Shown: positions 49,652 to 58,996 of the stretch, one piece after another
Layout: every line of letters begins with the position of its first letter
How positions within the stretch are numbered: position 1 is the first letter of the stretch
Source of the DNA: JAICKM01 sp038228295
GTDB taxonomy: Bacteria; Chloroflexota; Chloroflexia; QHBQ01; JAICKM01
Direction of reading: 5' to 3'
DNA length: 64,000 nt
Assembly: GCA_038228295.1 (NCBI GenBank)
Contig: JBBRPH010000002.1
Location: 62,001 to 126,000 of the forward strand
Notes under the pieces: generated by a model
Told to the model about the DNA's origin: nothing
Database searches by the model: none
The model's input: the letters and a program-made list of their open reading frames with translations, nothing else
Program-made: the position numbers and the translations under genes

Positions 49652-49657
49652 TATACT
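49652..49657 (+). promoter_or_regulatory. -10 box for the large TPR gene
   Basis: GGTATACTGGGGC lies 44 bases before the GTG start at 49701. No clear -35. Confidence 0.5.
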
Positions 49658-49700
49658 GGGGCCACAATACGCAACAGCTCCCCAGTACAGGAGGCACGCA

Positions 49701-52700
49701 GTGGCGGGCAACAAAGCGGCATTCGACGCAGCAATGAAGCGAGCTCAGGGCTATGCTTTCGAGAACGCCTGGGATAAGGCGTTGCGCGAGTATCAGCGCG
49801 CCCTCGACGAGTTTCCCGATGATCCCGAATTGCGGACCAACCTGGCGCAGACCCATTTTCGCCTGCAACAGTGGCCCGCCGCGCTTGACGCCTACGGTGT
49901 GTTGCTGCGGCTGCGGCCCAGCGACCCCTTTGTGCTGGGTCGCATTGCCGAATGCCAGGTTAATCTGGGGCGAAACAGCGACGCGGAGAGTACCTACAGC
50001 CAAGTGGCGACCGTCTATCTGTCGAGCAATCAAGTGCGCGAAGCCCTGGCCGCTCTCCGTAGTGTCCTCACCCTCAACCCTGCCAACCGCAGCGCACACG
50101 AGCGTATGGCCGACATCTACCGGGGCATGGGCGAACGCAGCCTAGCTATCGGCGAGTACCTGACCCTCTCCCATCTGGCCTTCGACACCCCAACCGGCGA
50201 CCTCGATGGGGCCGTGAAGTATGCTGAGACGGCTTTTAGTCTCGACAACAACAACAGCCAGGCCCGCGAGTGGCTCTACAGCCTGCGCCGGCGGCAGGCC
50301 GAAGCTACGGGCACCCAATTCGATGAAAAAACACTGCGGATCATCGCAGCGGGCGGCGCGCTCGGCGCGCAGGATCTACAGCAGATGTATCAACTGGCTG
50401 TTCAATACCAGGAAAAAGGCCAATATTCCGCCGCGCTGGTGCAATTTGAGGCCGCGCAACAAGCCGGTCTCAAAACAGCCGGTCTGCATTACAACCTCGG
50501 CTTGCTGTACCAGCAGGGCCGCCAATGGCCGAAAGCGATTGAGCAGTTCGTTCAGGCGGTGAACGATCCTGAATTCGCGATGTCGTGCCATTACGCGCTG
50601 GGCGAATGCTACCGCGAAACCGGGCAGGCTGTGGAAGCGACCCGCGCTTTCGAGTCGGCGGTCGGTTTGGTAGACCTTGCACACGTCGGCAAAGCCGAAG
50701 TACCCGACCTAGTAGATCTGTATCAGGCCGCCGCCGATGCCAATATGGCGACCGGCGATCTGCCGCGCGCCGCCAGCCTATATGATAGTCTTGCCACGTT
50801 TCTTCAGGGTCGCCGCTGGCGCACCGGCTACACCGAGGCGCTGGTAGCCCGCGCCCGCGATTTGGGTGATCAGGGACTAATGGACCGCCTAAGCAGTATC
50901 GGTGGCGACCCAGCGACGGCAGTGAGCCGCCGGGAACTGGGCACTAGCCCGTTGCGTACACCGGCGACGGTTGAAGCCGGTGCCTCGGTGCCCCAAGCCG
51001 CCGGTAATTTGCCGCGCACGGTGCATTCCGGCGCACTGCGCCCGATTACCGACTTCTTGCGTAGCCCCACAGCAGCGCCGGACCCCAAAATCACCGCTAG
51101 CGACCCGGAAACCCCTGTTGAGGCTGCGCCGATCAGCGCGGCGGTCGCCCCGGCGACGGATTACAGAGATGACCCGGAAACCACGCCCGCTGTGGATACT
51201 GCGCCGGAGGCGGCTGCCGCGCCGGAGGCGGCTATCCGTGCCCGTGTACAGACGCTGCCACCCCTACCCGTCGGCAGGGCCGATGAGGTATCCTCGGCCC
51301 TGCGGACCCTGCTGGTGCAAGAGGGGATGCCGCTTGACCCGGCCGCTCGTGCGTTGGTGGACACGGTGGACCGGCTGATCGCGGGTGAACTCTGGTCGGC
51401 CGCGACCGACGCGGCCTATGAAGTGATTTCTCTCGACTCCGATTATTTGCCGATCCACCTACGGCTGGCCGAAATCTATAAGGCACAGCACCAAACCGAC
51501 GATGCCATCCTCAAGCTGCAAACCGTATTGGATGTCTATATGGTACGCGGGCAGCTTGCCACAGCGGCGCGCATCTTCCCCGAACTAATCGCCCTGCAAC
51601 CCGATAACGTCAATATCCGCACCAAGCTGGCAACGCTGCTGCTTGACCTCGGCCAAACCGACGCGGCGGTGGCTCAGTACCTGGATCTGGCCGAACTGTA
51701 TTACAGCAGCGGCCAGCGCGACCGCGCCCTGGAAGAACTGCGCCGTTTGCGCGGTATGGCCCCGGCTAACGCTGATGTGCGCCTGCGGACGGGCCTCTAC
51801 CTGTTGCGCGCTGATCGTCCGGGCGATGCGCTGCCCGAATTCAGCCGCGCGCTGCAACTCGATCCCGACAATAGGCAGGCGTTGGTACGGCTGTTTGTGA
51901 CGATGGCCCTGCTCCATAATGATACGCAGTGGGATGTACTGGGTACGCTGCTCGAATCCGCCGCCGCCCCGACTAGCCGGGCCCAGATCGGCGAGGAACT
52001 GCGCGGCTTCGCGCTCACCGCCGATCGGCCCGAACTGTTTTACGCCCTGGCGCTGATCAACGACCTTGAGCCGCAGAACGAAGGGGCAGCGACCGCCACG
52101 GCCTTGCACGCGCAGATTGACGCGCTCGACAACGGATTGGCGCTGTTGCCCGCCGGCGACCACAGTGCGCTCGGCCTGCTGATGCGTTTCCGGCGCGGCC
52201 ACCTGGCCCTGGCCGCGAAAGACGGCCGCCAAGCGATTAGCCTGTTCACCGCCGCCCTGGCCGCCGTCAATGAAGGCGACATCGCGCCGTTACCCCGGCC
52301 TAACCTGCCGTTCCTCAAGCTGCCCCACCGGCTCGATATCTATCAGCCGCTGGCCCAGGCCCATGCGCTGACCGGCGAAAACGGCAAAGCCATCGAAGCC
52401 CTGCAAGCAGCCAAGACGTATGCGCCCTATAACCGCGCGATCTATACTCAACTGGCCGAACTCTATTTTCTGCAAGGCCAGCTTGGCGCCGCGCTGATCG
52501 CGCTCGACGAACTGATTAACCACTACCAAAATAGTGGGCAGATCGAAAAAGTGATTGAGACTCTGGGCTTTATGGCAAAGCTGGCTCCTAATAACATCAC
52601 GGTACGGCAAAAATTGGCTGATACCTACCTCAAAATCGGCTATATTGACCTCGGTCTGAGTGAATTGGAAGTGCTAGCTGAACTGCAGCGCAAGGCCGGT

Positions 52701-53171
52701 TTGGTGCGCGACGCGGTTAAAACCTTCCAGCGCGGCGCCGACATCTACTGGCAAATGGGCCAGATGCCGGAGGCGTTCACCATCTATGATCGCGTGGTCC
52801 GCATGGCTCCCGGCGATGTGGATGCCCGCCAGCAGTTGATCCATCTCTATATCACCGCCGGCCGCTTGGCCGACGCGACGCGCGAACAGAAAAAGATCGC
52901 CGAGATTTACCTGCAACAGAAGCAGTCGAAGAATGCGATTGCTGCGCTGCACGAATTGATCGCCCTGGCTCCCACAGATACGGAGTCGTATTATGCGCTG
53001 GCTGAGGTGTTGGCCGAGCAGCGCGAGTTCGGCCAAGCGGCGCGCCTGTATAATCGTCTGCGCCGGCTTGAACCGGCGAAGGATACACAACTGGCCGCGC
53101 TCCAGGCTGAAATGCAACGGATGGCTCAGGACCAGGCGGGAGCCACCGGCACCGATCCCGCCGGGAGGTAA
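49701..53171 (+). CDS. Large cytoplasmic TPR protein (1156 residues)
   Basis: Two tetratricopeptide arrays flank a disordered centre. Residues about 10-370 and 525-1145 hold TPR units (GYAFENAWDKALREYQRAL; LYYSSGQRDRALEELRRLRG; YYALAEVLAEQREFGQAARL). Residues about 415-520 are Pro/Ala/Glu-rich. There is no signal peptide or membrane segment. It is a scaffold of unknown partners. The GTG at 49701 has CAGGAGG 7 bases upstream. The stop is 6 bases before cdaA, so it is probably co-transcribed with cdaA-cdaR and may organise that membrane complex. Confidence 0.85.
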   Translation: MAGNKAAFDAAMKRAQGYAFENAWDKALREYQRALDEFPDDPELRTNLAQTHFRLQQWPAALDAYGVLLRLRPSDPFVLGRIAECQVNLGRNSDAESTYSQVATVYLSSNQVREALAALRSVLTLNPANRSAHERMADIYRGMGERSLAIGEYLTLSHLAFDTPTGDLDGAVKYAETAFSLDNNNSQAREWLYSLRRRQAEATGTQFDEKTLRIIAAGGALGAQDLQQMYQLAVQYQEKGQYSAALVQFEAAQQAGLKTAGLHYNLGLLYQQGRQWPKAIEQFVQAVNDPEFAMSCHYALGECYRETGQAVEATRAFESAVGLVDLAHVGKAEVPDLVDLYQAAADANMATGDLPRAASLYDSLATFLQGRRWRTGYTEALVARARDLGDQGLMDRLSSIGGDPATAVSRRELGTSPLRTPATVEAGASVPQAAGNLPRTVHSGALRPITDFLRSPTAAPDPKITASDPETPVEAAPISAAVAPATDYRDDPETTPAVDTAPEAAAAPEAAIRARVQTLPPLPVGRADEVSSALRTLLVQEGMPLDPAARALVDTVDRLIAGELWSAATDAAYEVISLDSDYLPIHLRLAEIYKAQHQTDDAILKLQTVLDVYMVRGQLATAARIFPELIALQPDNVNIRTKLATLLLDLGQTDAAVAQYLDLAELYYSSGQRDRALEELRRLRGMAPANADVRLRTGLYLLRADRPGDALPEFSRALQLDPDNRQALVRLFVTMALLHNDTQWDVLGTLLESAAAPTSRAQIGEELRGFALTADRPELFYALALINDLEPQNEGAATATALHAQIDALDNGLALLPAGDHSALGLLMRFRRGHLALAAKDGRQAISLFTAALAAVNEGDIAPLPRPNLPFLKLPHRLDIYQPLAQAHALTGENGKAIEALQAAKTYAPYNRAIYTQLAELYFLQGQLGAALIALDELINHYQNSGQIEKVIETLGFMAKLAPNNITVRQKLADTYLKIGYIDLGLSELEVLAELQRKAGLVRDAVKTFQRGADIYWQMGQMPEAFTIYDRVVRMAPGDVDARQQLIHLYITAGRLADATREQKKIAEIYLQQKQSKNAIAALHELIALAPTDTESYYALAEVLAEQREFGQAARLYNRLRRLEPAKDTQLAALQAEMQRMAQDQAGATGTDPAGR

Positions 53172-53177
53172 CGGTTC

Positions 53178-53972
53178 ATGCCCCAGGTGGACTGGGTGGT
53201 TACGCGCATCGCAAATAACCCGTCCACCCTGCTGGACTTGGCGGCCGTCACCCTGATCTTCTACTGGCTCCTGTCGGTCTTTCGCGGCACACGGGCAACG
53301 ATGCTGGTGCGCGGAGTAGTTATCCTCTGGTTAGCGACGGCCGGCATAAGCACGCTATTTCGCCTTAACACACTGACCTGGCTGCTTCGTAACTCCGGCT
53401 TTGCCCTGCTGGTCGGCATCCCCATTATCTTCCAGCCCGAAATCCGTCGTGCGCTTGAACAGTTGGGGCGTACCGGTGCCTACTTGACGCGCGCCCGCCG
53501 CCGCCCCGGCGATTTGGCTTCCACGGTGGAAGCGGTGGTGACGGCCTGCGCGGGGTTCAGCCGTCAGCACACCGGCGCGCTGATCATATTTGAACGACAA
53601 ACCGGCTTGCAGGAGTACGCCGACCGTGGAGTACCGCTGGATGCCGAGGTGACACGCCAACTGATCGCCTCGATTTTCTACCCTAACGCCCCGCTGCACG
53701 ACGCGGCGATCATCATTCGCGGCGGGCGTATCGTGGCCGCCAGTGCGGTGCTGCCGTTGAGCGATCAGGTGCTGGATGGCCGGCACTTCGGTACGCGCCA
53801 CCGCGCCGCACTCGGCATCAGCGAACACTCCGATGCTGTGGCTGTGGTGGTCTCTGAGGAACGCGGCACTATCGGAGTTGCCACCAACGGGCGCTTAGTC
53901 GGCAACCTCTCCCCCGAACGCCTCCACACCGTCCTCGCCGGCCTGCTGGGCGTAACTCCGGTCGCCGCATGA
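53178..53972 (+). CDS. cdaA: Diadenylate cyclase CdaA
   Basis: A 264-residue membrane enzyme that makes cyclic di-AMP from two ATP. Three N-terminal helices (about 19-33, 43-60, 68-86) precede the DAC domain. The second-site motif GTRHRAALGISE (205-216) is intact. The first-site motif normally DGA reads DAA (Asp175-Ala176-Ala177 in PLHDAAIIIRGG). The catalytic Asp is kept. It overlaps cdaR by four bases (ATGA), the usual pairing. c-di-AMP controls potassium and osmolyte transport and wall homeostasis. Confidence 0.93.
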   Translation: MPQVDWVVTRIANNPSTLLDLAAVTLIFYWLLSVFRGTRATMLVRGVVILWLATAGISTLFRLNTLTWLLRNSGFALLVGIPIIFQPEIRRALEQLGRTGAYLTRARRRPGDLASTVEAVVTACAGFSRQHTGALIIFERQTGLQEYADRGVPLDAEVTRQLIASIFYPNAPLHDAAIIIRGGRIVAASAVLPLSDQVLDGRHFGTRHRAALGISEHSDAVAVVVSEERGTIGVATNGRLVGNLSPERLHTVLAGLLGVTPVAA

Positions 53973-55396
53973 CAGCGGGACGGCGTTCTCCGGCGCACCG
54001 GTTGTGGCCGGGTTGGGAACGCCTCAGCCGGCTAGGCTTGGCCTTTGTGCTTGCTGCGCTGCTCTGGTTCTATGTACTGAACCTGGAGAACCCCGCCGGC
54101 AACACCAGCTTTAATCGCATTCCGATCACAACCCGCGGCCTGGGCACCAACCTCAGCCTGGCTACAGATCTGGGCACCACGCTGATCACTGCCGGTGCGC
54201 CCGCCGATGTATTGGCCCGCTTGCGCGCCGCAGATTTCGCGGCCACCGTGGACTTGAGCGGGCGCGGACCGGGTACCTACCTAATGCCGGTGACGGTGGT
54301 GCCGCCGGTGGGGGTGACAAATACCGGGGCCGAACCGGCCACCGTCAGTGTGCAGATTGAGGAAGTGGCCGAACGCACCTTGCCGGTGCAGGTGCGGGCG
54401 CTGGGCCGGCCGGGTCTGGGCTATCGCATCGAAACCCAGCAGGTGCGCCCTACCCAGGTGGTGGTGCGGGGCCGCAAAGATGCGGTGGAGCAGATTGATG
54501 CCCTGGTGGCCGAAGTAGATGTGGAAGGCAAGCAGGGCACCCAGGCCGGTGATGTGCGGCCCAAAGTCATTGATTTTGCCGGGCGCGAAATCAGCGGCGT
54601 AGATTTCAATCCGCAATACGTCAATGTCACGATTGCGATCCAGCAACTGCTGGGCTACAAGACGCTACCGATCCGCGTGCCGGTGGAGGGTGCGCCCGCG
54701 CCCGGCTACCGTGTCACCGATATCGCCATCCAGCCGACTACCCTCACCGCCTATGGATTGCCCGGCGCGTTAGAACCGCTGAATTTTCTCGAAACGCTGC
54801 CCCTGTCTATCAACGGCGCGACCCAGACGGTCACGCGCGACATCAGCGTGACGCTTACCAATAGCTTGACCCTCTACCCGCCGGGAACCAGTAACCTGAT
54901 CAATGTGCGGGTAGTGATTGAGGAAATCAGCACCAAAACCAGTCTGTCGGTTTTGCTCGAACGTACCGGCTTGGCCCGCGGTCTGATCAGCGTGGAGTCG
55001 CCCGACCGCGTAGACGTGACCCTGAGCGGCCCTTTCGATGCCTTGCAAAACCTCAAACCCGACAGTGTGCGGGCCACGCTCGACTTGAGCAGCTACGGCG
55101 AAGGCACCCACCGTATCACGCCGACGATTACCTTGCCGCCGCACACCACGATCAAAGGGATCGTTCCCGATGTCGTCACCGTGACGATCAGCAGCTTGCC
55201 CACGCCGACCGCTACAGCCACGGCCACTGCGGTGGCCCTCCCACTCAGTCCGGCGTTGCCCTTCGTGCCCAGCGCCGAGCCGGCTTCGCCTTTCCCCTCT
55301 AGCACTCGCGTGCCCGCCCCCTTCCCTACAGCCGGTCTCTCGAGTCTTACGCCCACCGGCACACCAACCCCTCCGCTGCCGGCGCGCACGCCTTAA
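53969..55396 (+). CDS. cdaR: YbbR-domain regulator CdaR
   Basis: A 475-residue protein with one N-terminal membrane helix (RLGLAFVLAALLWFYVL) and four YbbR repeats outside the membrane (examples: FNRIPITTRGL, RTLPVQVRALGRPGLGYRIE, KTLPIRVPVEGAPAPGYRV, LSVLLERTGLARGLISVESP). A Thr/Pro-rich tail (about 405-475) may span the wall. CdaR binds CdaA and modulates c-di-AMP synthesis. It overlaps cdaA by four bases. The canonical next gene, glmM, is missing; a GlmS-like gene follows instead. Confidence 0.92.
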   Translation: MTAGRRSPAHRLWPGWERLSRLGLAFVLAALLWFYVLNLENPAGNTSFNRIPITTRGLGTNLSLATDLGTTLITAGAPADVLARLRAADFAATVDLSGRGPGTYLMPVTVVPPVGVTNTGAEPATVSVQIEEVAERTLPVQVRALGRPGLGYRIETQQVRPTQVVVRGRKDAVEQIDALVAEVDVEGKQGTQAGDVRPKVIDFAGREISGVDFNPQYVNVTIAIQQLLGYKTLPIRVPVEGAPAPGYRVTDIAIQPTTLTAYGLPGALEPLNFLETLPLSINGATQTVTRDISVTLTNSLTLYPPGTSNLINVRVVIEEISTKTSLSVLLERTGLARGLISVESPDRVDVTLSGPFDALQNLKPDSVRATLDLSSYGEGTHRITPTITLPPHTTIKGIVPDVVTVTISSLPTPTATATATAVALPLSPALPFVPSAEPASPFPSSTRVPAPFPTAGLSSLTPTGTPTPPLPARTP

Positions 55397-55413
55397 TCCG
55401 CAATCCGCAATCG
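55395..55413. repeat. Heptamer (AATCCGC)x2
   Basis: Two AATCCGC units plus AATCG overlap the cdaR TAA stop and precede the TATAAT at 55424. Confidence 0.8.
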
Positions 55414-55423
55414 TTGGACGTGG

Positions 55424-55429
55424 TATAAT
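55424..55429 (+). promoter_or_regulatory. -10 box for the GlmS-like gene
   Basis: GGTATAATGGAGCGGC precedes the gene, so it has its own promoter in addition to any read-through from cdaR. AAGGGGG lies 6 bases before the ATG. Confidence 0.6.
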
Positions 55430-55449
55430 GGAGCGGCAAGGGGGCCAGA

Positions 55450-57306
55450 ATGCCGGGAATTGTGGGTTATGTGGGGGGCCGTGAGGCGGGACCACTGGTA
55501 ATCGAGGGGTTGCGCCGGCTCCAATATCGGGGCTACGACTCAGCAGGCATCGCTGTGCAGGCGGCCGACGGTACGCTGACTGTGCGCCGCAGCGCCGGTA
55601 AACGGCCGGCGCTGGATCGGCTGGCGGCGCGCTTGCCGCCCGGTCACGCCGCCATTGCCCATAGCCGCTGGGCCACACATGGTCGCCCATCTGAGCGTAA
55701 CGCGCATCCGCATTGTGACTGCGACGACGCTATTGCCGTCGTTCATGGTGGCATAATTCCCGATTTCCGCCGCCTGCGCGACCGTCTACAGGTAGCAGGC
55801 CACCGCTTTTACTCGGAGACTGATACCGAAGTGTTGCCCCATCTGATCGAGGAACGGCTGGCTGCCGGTGCGCCTGACCTGCTGACGGCGGTGCGGGCGG
55901 TGTTAGCTGATCTGGGTGGCGCGCAAGTGTTGGTCGTGTTAGCCGCCAGCGATCCCGGGGCATTGGTGGCCGCCTGTGTCGGTGACGAAGACGGGCTGGT
56001 GATTGGCTACGGCGACGGCGAGATGACTATCGCTTCGGATAAACAAGCGCTGCTCGGTTTGACCCGCACCGTCGCCACGCTCGAGCCGGGCGAGCTGGCG
56101 CGGGTCACGGCCGAGGGCGCGACCTACACGGATCTGGCCGGCTTGACCCTGGATAAGCGTGTTTACACGGTCGGCTCCGACTCGGCGACAGTAGCGTTGG
56201 CCGGCTATCGCCATTTTACGCAAAAAGAGATTTACGAGCAGCCCGAAGCGTTGACTCACACCCTGCGTGGACGCCTGGATGCAACCACCGGCGGGGTTTA
56301 CCTGGACGAAGTGCGTTATACGCCGAACCAGATTCGGGCGCTGACCCGGTTAGTGATTGTGGGGGCAGGCTCCTCGTGGTATAGCGCGCTGGCTGGGCCG
56401 TGGATTTTTGAGGAGCTGACCGGGCTGCCGGTCACGGTCGAGTCGGCGACCGAGTTTCGCTACCGCGACCCGCCACTGGATAGCACCACCCTGGTGCTGG
56501 CGATCACCCAGTCGGGCGCGACGGGCGATACTCTAGCCGCTCTCGATCTGGCGCGGCGCAAGGGCAGCCGGGTGCTGGGTATCGTCAACGCGCTAGGCAC
56601 CCCCGCCGAAGCGTTGGCTGACGGCATCATCGGTATGAACTCGGGGCCGGAAGTGGGCCTAGTGGCGACCAAGTCGTTCGTCTGCTCCTTGGTAGATCAG
56701 GTGTTGCTGGCGCTGGCGCTGGGCTGGGCACGCAATACGGTATCGGCGGTGCGCGCCCAGGCAGTAACACGCGCGCTGGCTGCGCTGCCGGAGCAAGCCG
56801 CCGCCTTGCTGGCCGATGATGCACCCTATAACGCCCCGGCGCGGGCCTATAGCGGCGCGCCGAGTTTCCTGTATATTGGTCGTGGTCCCGCCTACGCAGC
56901 GGCTTTACAGGGCGCGCACTTGTTAAAGGTAATGGCCCAACTGCCTGCGCAGGCGGTGCCCGGCGGCGAAGTGCAGCACGGCGCGCGCACGATCCTGGAT
57001 CACACGCTGCCGGTAGTGGCGCTAGCCCCGGCAGGCGCGACGGCTCCGGCGATGCTGCAAACATTAGAGCAACTGCGGGCGCAAGACGCGCCGCTGATCA
57101 TCCTCGGCCCCTCCGGTGATCGCAGGCTGGCCGACCTGGCGACTCACCTGATCCCGGTGCCCGCTAGCGATCCGCTGTTAGAGCCGGTGCTGCTGACGCT
57201 GCCGCTGCAACTGCTGGCCTATGAATTCGCCGTGCGGCGGGGCTGCGACGTGGATCATCCGCGCTTCCTGGCGAAGACGGTGGGCGGAGACGACAGTGAA
57301 GCGTGA
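55450..57306 (+). CDS. GlmS-like protein lacking catalytic residues (putative pseudoenzyme)
   Basis: A 618-residue protein with the full GlmS architecture: N-terminal glutaminase fold (QYRGYDSAGIAV, HSRWATHGRPSE, SETDTEVLP) and two SIS domains (QKEIYEQPEAL, ESATEFRYR, ATKSF, DVDHPRFLAKTV). Genuine GlmS makes glucosamine-6-phosphate from fructose-6-phosphate and glutamine. Here the nucleophile Cys after Met is Pro2 (MPGIVGY), the oxyanion Asn of VVHNGII is Gly100, SQSGET reads TQSGAT, and the isomerase residues equivalent to E. coli Glu481, Lys485 and Glu488 are Gln487, Leu491 and Val494. His510 and Lys609 remain. It probably cannot do the GlmS reaction. A sugar-phosphate sensor or an altered SIS enzyme are options. 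Confidence 0.87.
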   Translation: MPGIVGYVGGREAGPLVIEGLRRLQYRGYDSAGIAVQAADGTLTVRRSAGKRPALDRLAARLPPGHAAIAHSRWATHGRPSERNAHPHCDCDDAIAVVHGGIIPDFRRLRDRLQVAGHRFYSETDTEVLPHLIEERLAAGAPDLLTAVRAVLADLGGAQVLVVLAASDPGALVAACVGDEDGLVIGYGDGEMTIASDKQALLGLTRTVATLEPGELARVTAEGATYTDLAGLTLDKRVYTVGSDSATVALAGYRHFTQKEIYEQPEALTHTLRGRLDATTGGVYLDEVRYTPNQIRALTRLVIVGAGSSWYSALAGPWIFEELTGLPVTVESATEFRYRDPPLDSTTLVLAITQSGATGDTLAALDLARRKGSRVLGIVNALGTPAEALADGIIGMNSGPEVGLVATKSFVCSLVDQVLLALALGWARNTVSAVRAQAVTRALAALPEQAAALLADDAPYNAPARAYSGAPSFLYIGRGPAYAAALQGAHLLKVMAQLPAQAVPGGEVQHGARTILDHTLPVVALAPAGATAPAMLQTLEQLRAQDAPLIILGPSGDRRLADLATHLIPVPASDPLLEPVLLTLPLQLLAYEFAVRRGCDVDHPRFLAKTVGGDDSEA

Positions 57307-58580
57307 AACCTGAAACGCTAGTCGTCTCCCCCTTCCCGCAGAGGGAAGGGGGACGGGAGGCTAGGGCCGTCAACGTACCCATACCGCTGCGCCGGCTAGC
57401 AGGGCTGCTGGCGCTGGCGTTTGTGCTGCGCTGGGGCGGAGTGAGCTATCCACAATTTCGCAGCAGCGACTTGGTTTTCCATGCGCATAACCTCACCTAT
57501 CTATTAGACGTTCTGCACGGCTCCGGCAAAACTTTCTTTTTCCCCGGCCGACTGCCCAACGGCACCCTGGTGCCTTACCCCAGTGCCTACTATGTGCTGC
57601 TGGCCCCGTTCGCGGCGGGGAGCGGCGGCACAAACGAGGCTGCGATTACGCTGCTGCTGTTTGCTAGTGCCCTGGTGGACAGTCTGGTGGTGCTGCCGGT
57701 ATGGGCGCTGGCGCGGCGCTGGGGTGCCCCGGCGGGACTGGCGGCGGCGTTCCTGTATGCGTTCGGCCCCGCCCCGTTCCAGCTATTCTCGGCAGGCAAC
57801 CATACTAACCTGTTCGCCGGAGCGATGTTGGTCGGCACGCTGGCGGCGGCGGTAGCGGTATTAGAGCAGCCGCGCGGCCCAGCGCAGCGTCGCCGACTGG
57901 CGGCTTTCGGCGCCGGCAGTCTGTTGACCTTGCTGGGACACTACGGCGTGGCGCTGTCGCTGATTGGGGTGCTGGGTAGCGTTGTGGTGGTTTGGCTCGT
58001 GGCCGCGCCCCCAGCCCTGCGCGCGCGCATTGGGCCGTTGACGGCGGTATTCACGGCAACGGTCGCGCTGGCTTATGGTCTCTACTATGTGCAGTTCAAC
58101 TTGGCGATGGTCGCGCAGGTGACAGGCCTAGTGCAAGGCACCGCCCAGCATAGTGCACGCTTCACGCTGGGGGCGCTGTCGGCTGATCTCGCTCGCTGGT
58201 TGGGAGGTGCGGCGGTGATCGCGGCAGGCGGTGCGGGTTGCCGGCTGCTACGCCGCGGCCGGCCTCCAACGGACAGGAACGCGCCTGGCCTGCGTAGCCC
58301 AGTGGGTTTGGTGCTGACGGGCTGGCTGTTGGCCTGCATCCCGCTGGCCGCCGGCGCGCTGTTCGATCGCGACACGATCCGCTATAACTTACTGGCCTTG
58401 CCGCCGCTCTGCGTGGTAGCGGGTGTGGCGCTGGCCGCCTTGGCCCGCAATCTCGCGCCGCGTATGATGGCTGGGCGGCAGATTTGGCCGGGTACGCTGC
58501 TGGCGGGCGCGCTCGGCGGCGGATCGGCGCTTTACACCCTCGCCGTCTGGACTACCAGCATCCTGCGCCAGTATCACTAG
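57303..58580 (+). CDS. Polytopic membrane protein, GT-C glycosyltransferase-like
   Basis: A 425-residue protein with about ten hydrophobic segments. An acidic residue after the first helix (YPQFRSSDLVFHAHNLTYLL) and the following loop PYPSAYYVLLAPF resemble lipid-linked-sugar glycosyltransferases of the GT-C fold, but the match is weak. The frame opens with GTG at 57303 overlapping the previous TGA. The first 30 residues are encoded by a heptamer pair and a REP-like hairpin, so the real N-terminus may lie later, near IPLRRLAGLLAL. The function is not assigned. Confidence 0.68.
   Translation: MKPETLVVSPFPQREGGREARAVNVPIPLRRLAGLLALAFVLRWGGVSYPQFRSSDLVFHAHNLTYLLDVLHGSGKTFFFPGRLPNGTLVPYPSAYYVLLAPFAAGSGGTNEAAITLLLFASALVDSLVVLPVWALARRWGAPAGLAAAFLYAFGPAPFQLFSAGNHTNLFAGAMLVGTLAAAVAVLEQPRGPAQRRRLAAFGAGSLLTLLGHYGVALSLIGVLGSVVVVWLVAAPPALRARIGPLTAVFTATVALAYGLYYVQFNLAMVAQVTGLVQGTAQHSARFTLGALSADLARWLGGAAVIAAGGAGCRLLRRGRPPTDRNAPGLRSPVGLVLTGWLLACIPLAAGALFDRDTIRYNLLALPPLCVVAGVALAALARNLAPRMMAGRQIWPGTLLAGALGGGSALYTLAVWTTSILRQYH
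57304..57356. repeat. Heptamer pair and REP-like hairpin at a gene junction
   Basis: TGAAACC-TGAAACG begins on the TGA stop of the GlmS-like gene. CTCCCCCTTCCC and GGGAAGGGGG then form a hairpin (about 57327-57352). Confidence 0.8.
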
Positions 58581-58608
58581 CGCCGTCCTATCCTGCCCCA
58601 CCCGGCGG

Positions 58609-58878
58609 CTATGTGGGCCATGACGGCAGACGGCGCGTGTCGCTGCCGCCACCCGCGCCCTCCACACGGTCCCAGTGATCGGTGATGTAGCTCAGTTCCT
58701 CTGAGTTGTCCATATACAGTTCAACATAGCCACAGCCTGCGCAGATGTAATTATCCAGCGGCACCGCCTGGTTCATGGCCCCTTTAACTTGCATTGAGCT
58801 AATGCCGTAACCCGGTCGGCTTAACTTTTTGTGGTACACTGTCTGCGCCCCGCATTTGGGGTATTGGCCGTCTTTCAT
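58609..58878 (-). CDS. Small zinc-ribbon-like protein
   Basis: An 89-residue protein with one CxxC pair (ICAGCGY, about 45-51), a single N-terminal Cys (YPKCGAQ) and an acidic centre (VELYMDNSEEL), resembling a half-degenerate zinc ribbon. GGAGGAAT lies 7 bases before the ATG at 58878. It follows the E1-like gene on the same strand after about 130 bases and could be the last gene of that operon. It does not end in a Gly-Gly motif, so it is not an obvious modifier. Confidence 0.65.
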   Translation of the reverse strand: MKDGQYPKCGAQTVYHKKLSRPGYGISSMQVKGAMNQAVPLDNYICAGCGYVELYMDNSEELSYITDHWDRVEGAGGGSDTRRLPSWPT

Positions 58879-58996
58879 GGTGGCTATTCCTCCGGGCGTG
58901 AAACGTGATGCTGTAGATGTATAGGACTGCTTGGGCGACGGTTAGCCAATTACTGCCATCCCTATACCCCTCACTATGCACACTACGCAGCCCAAA

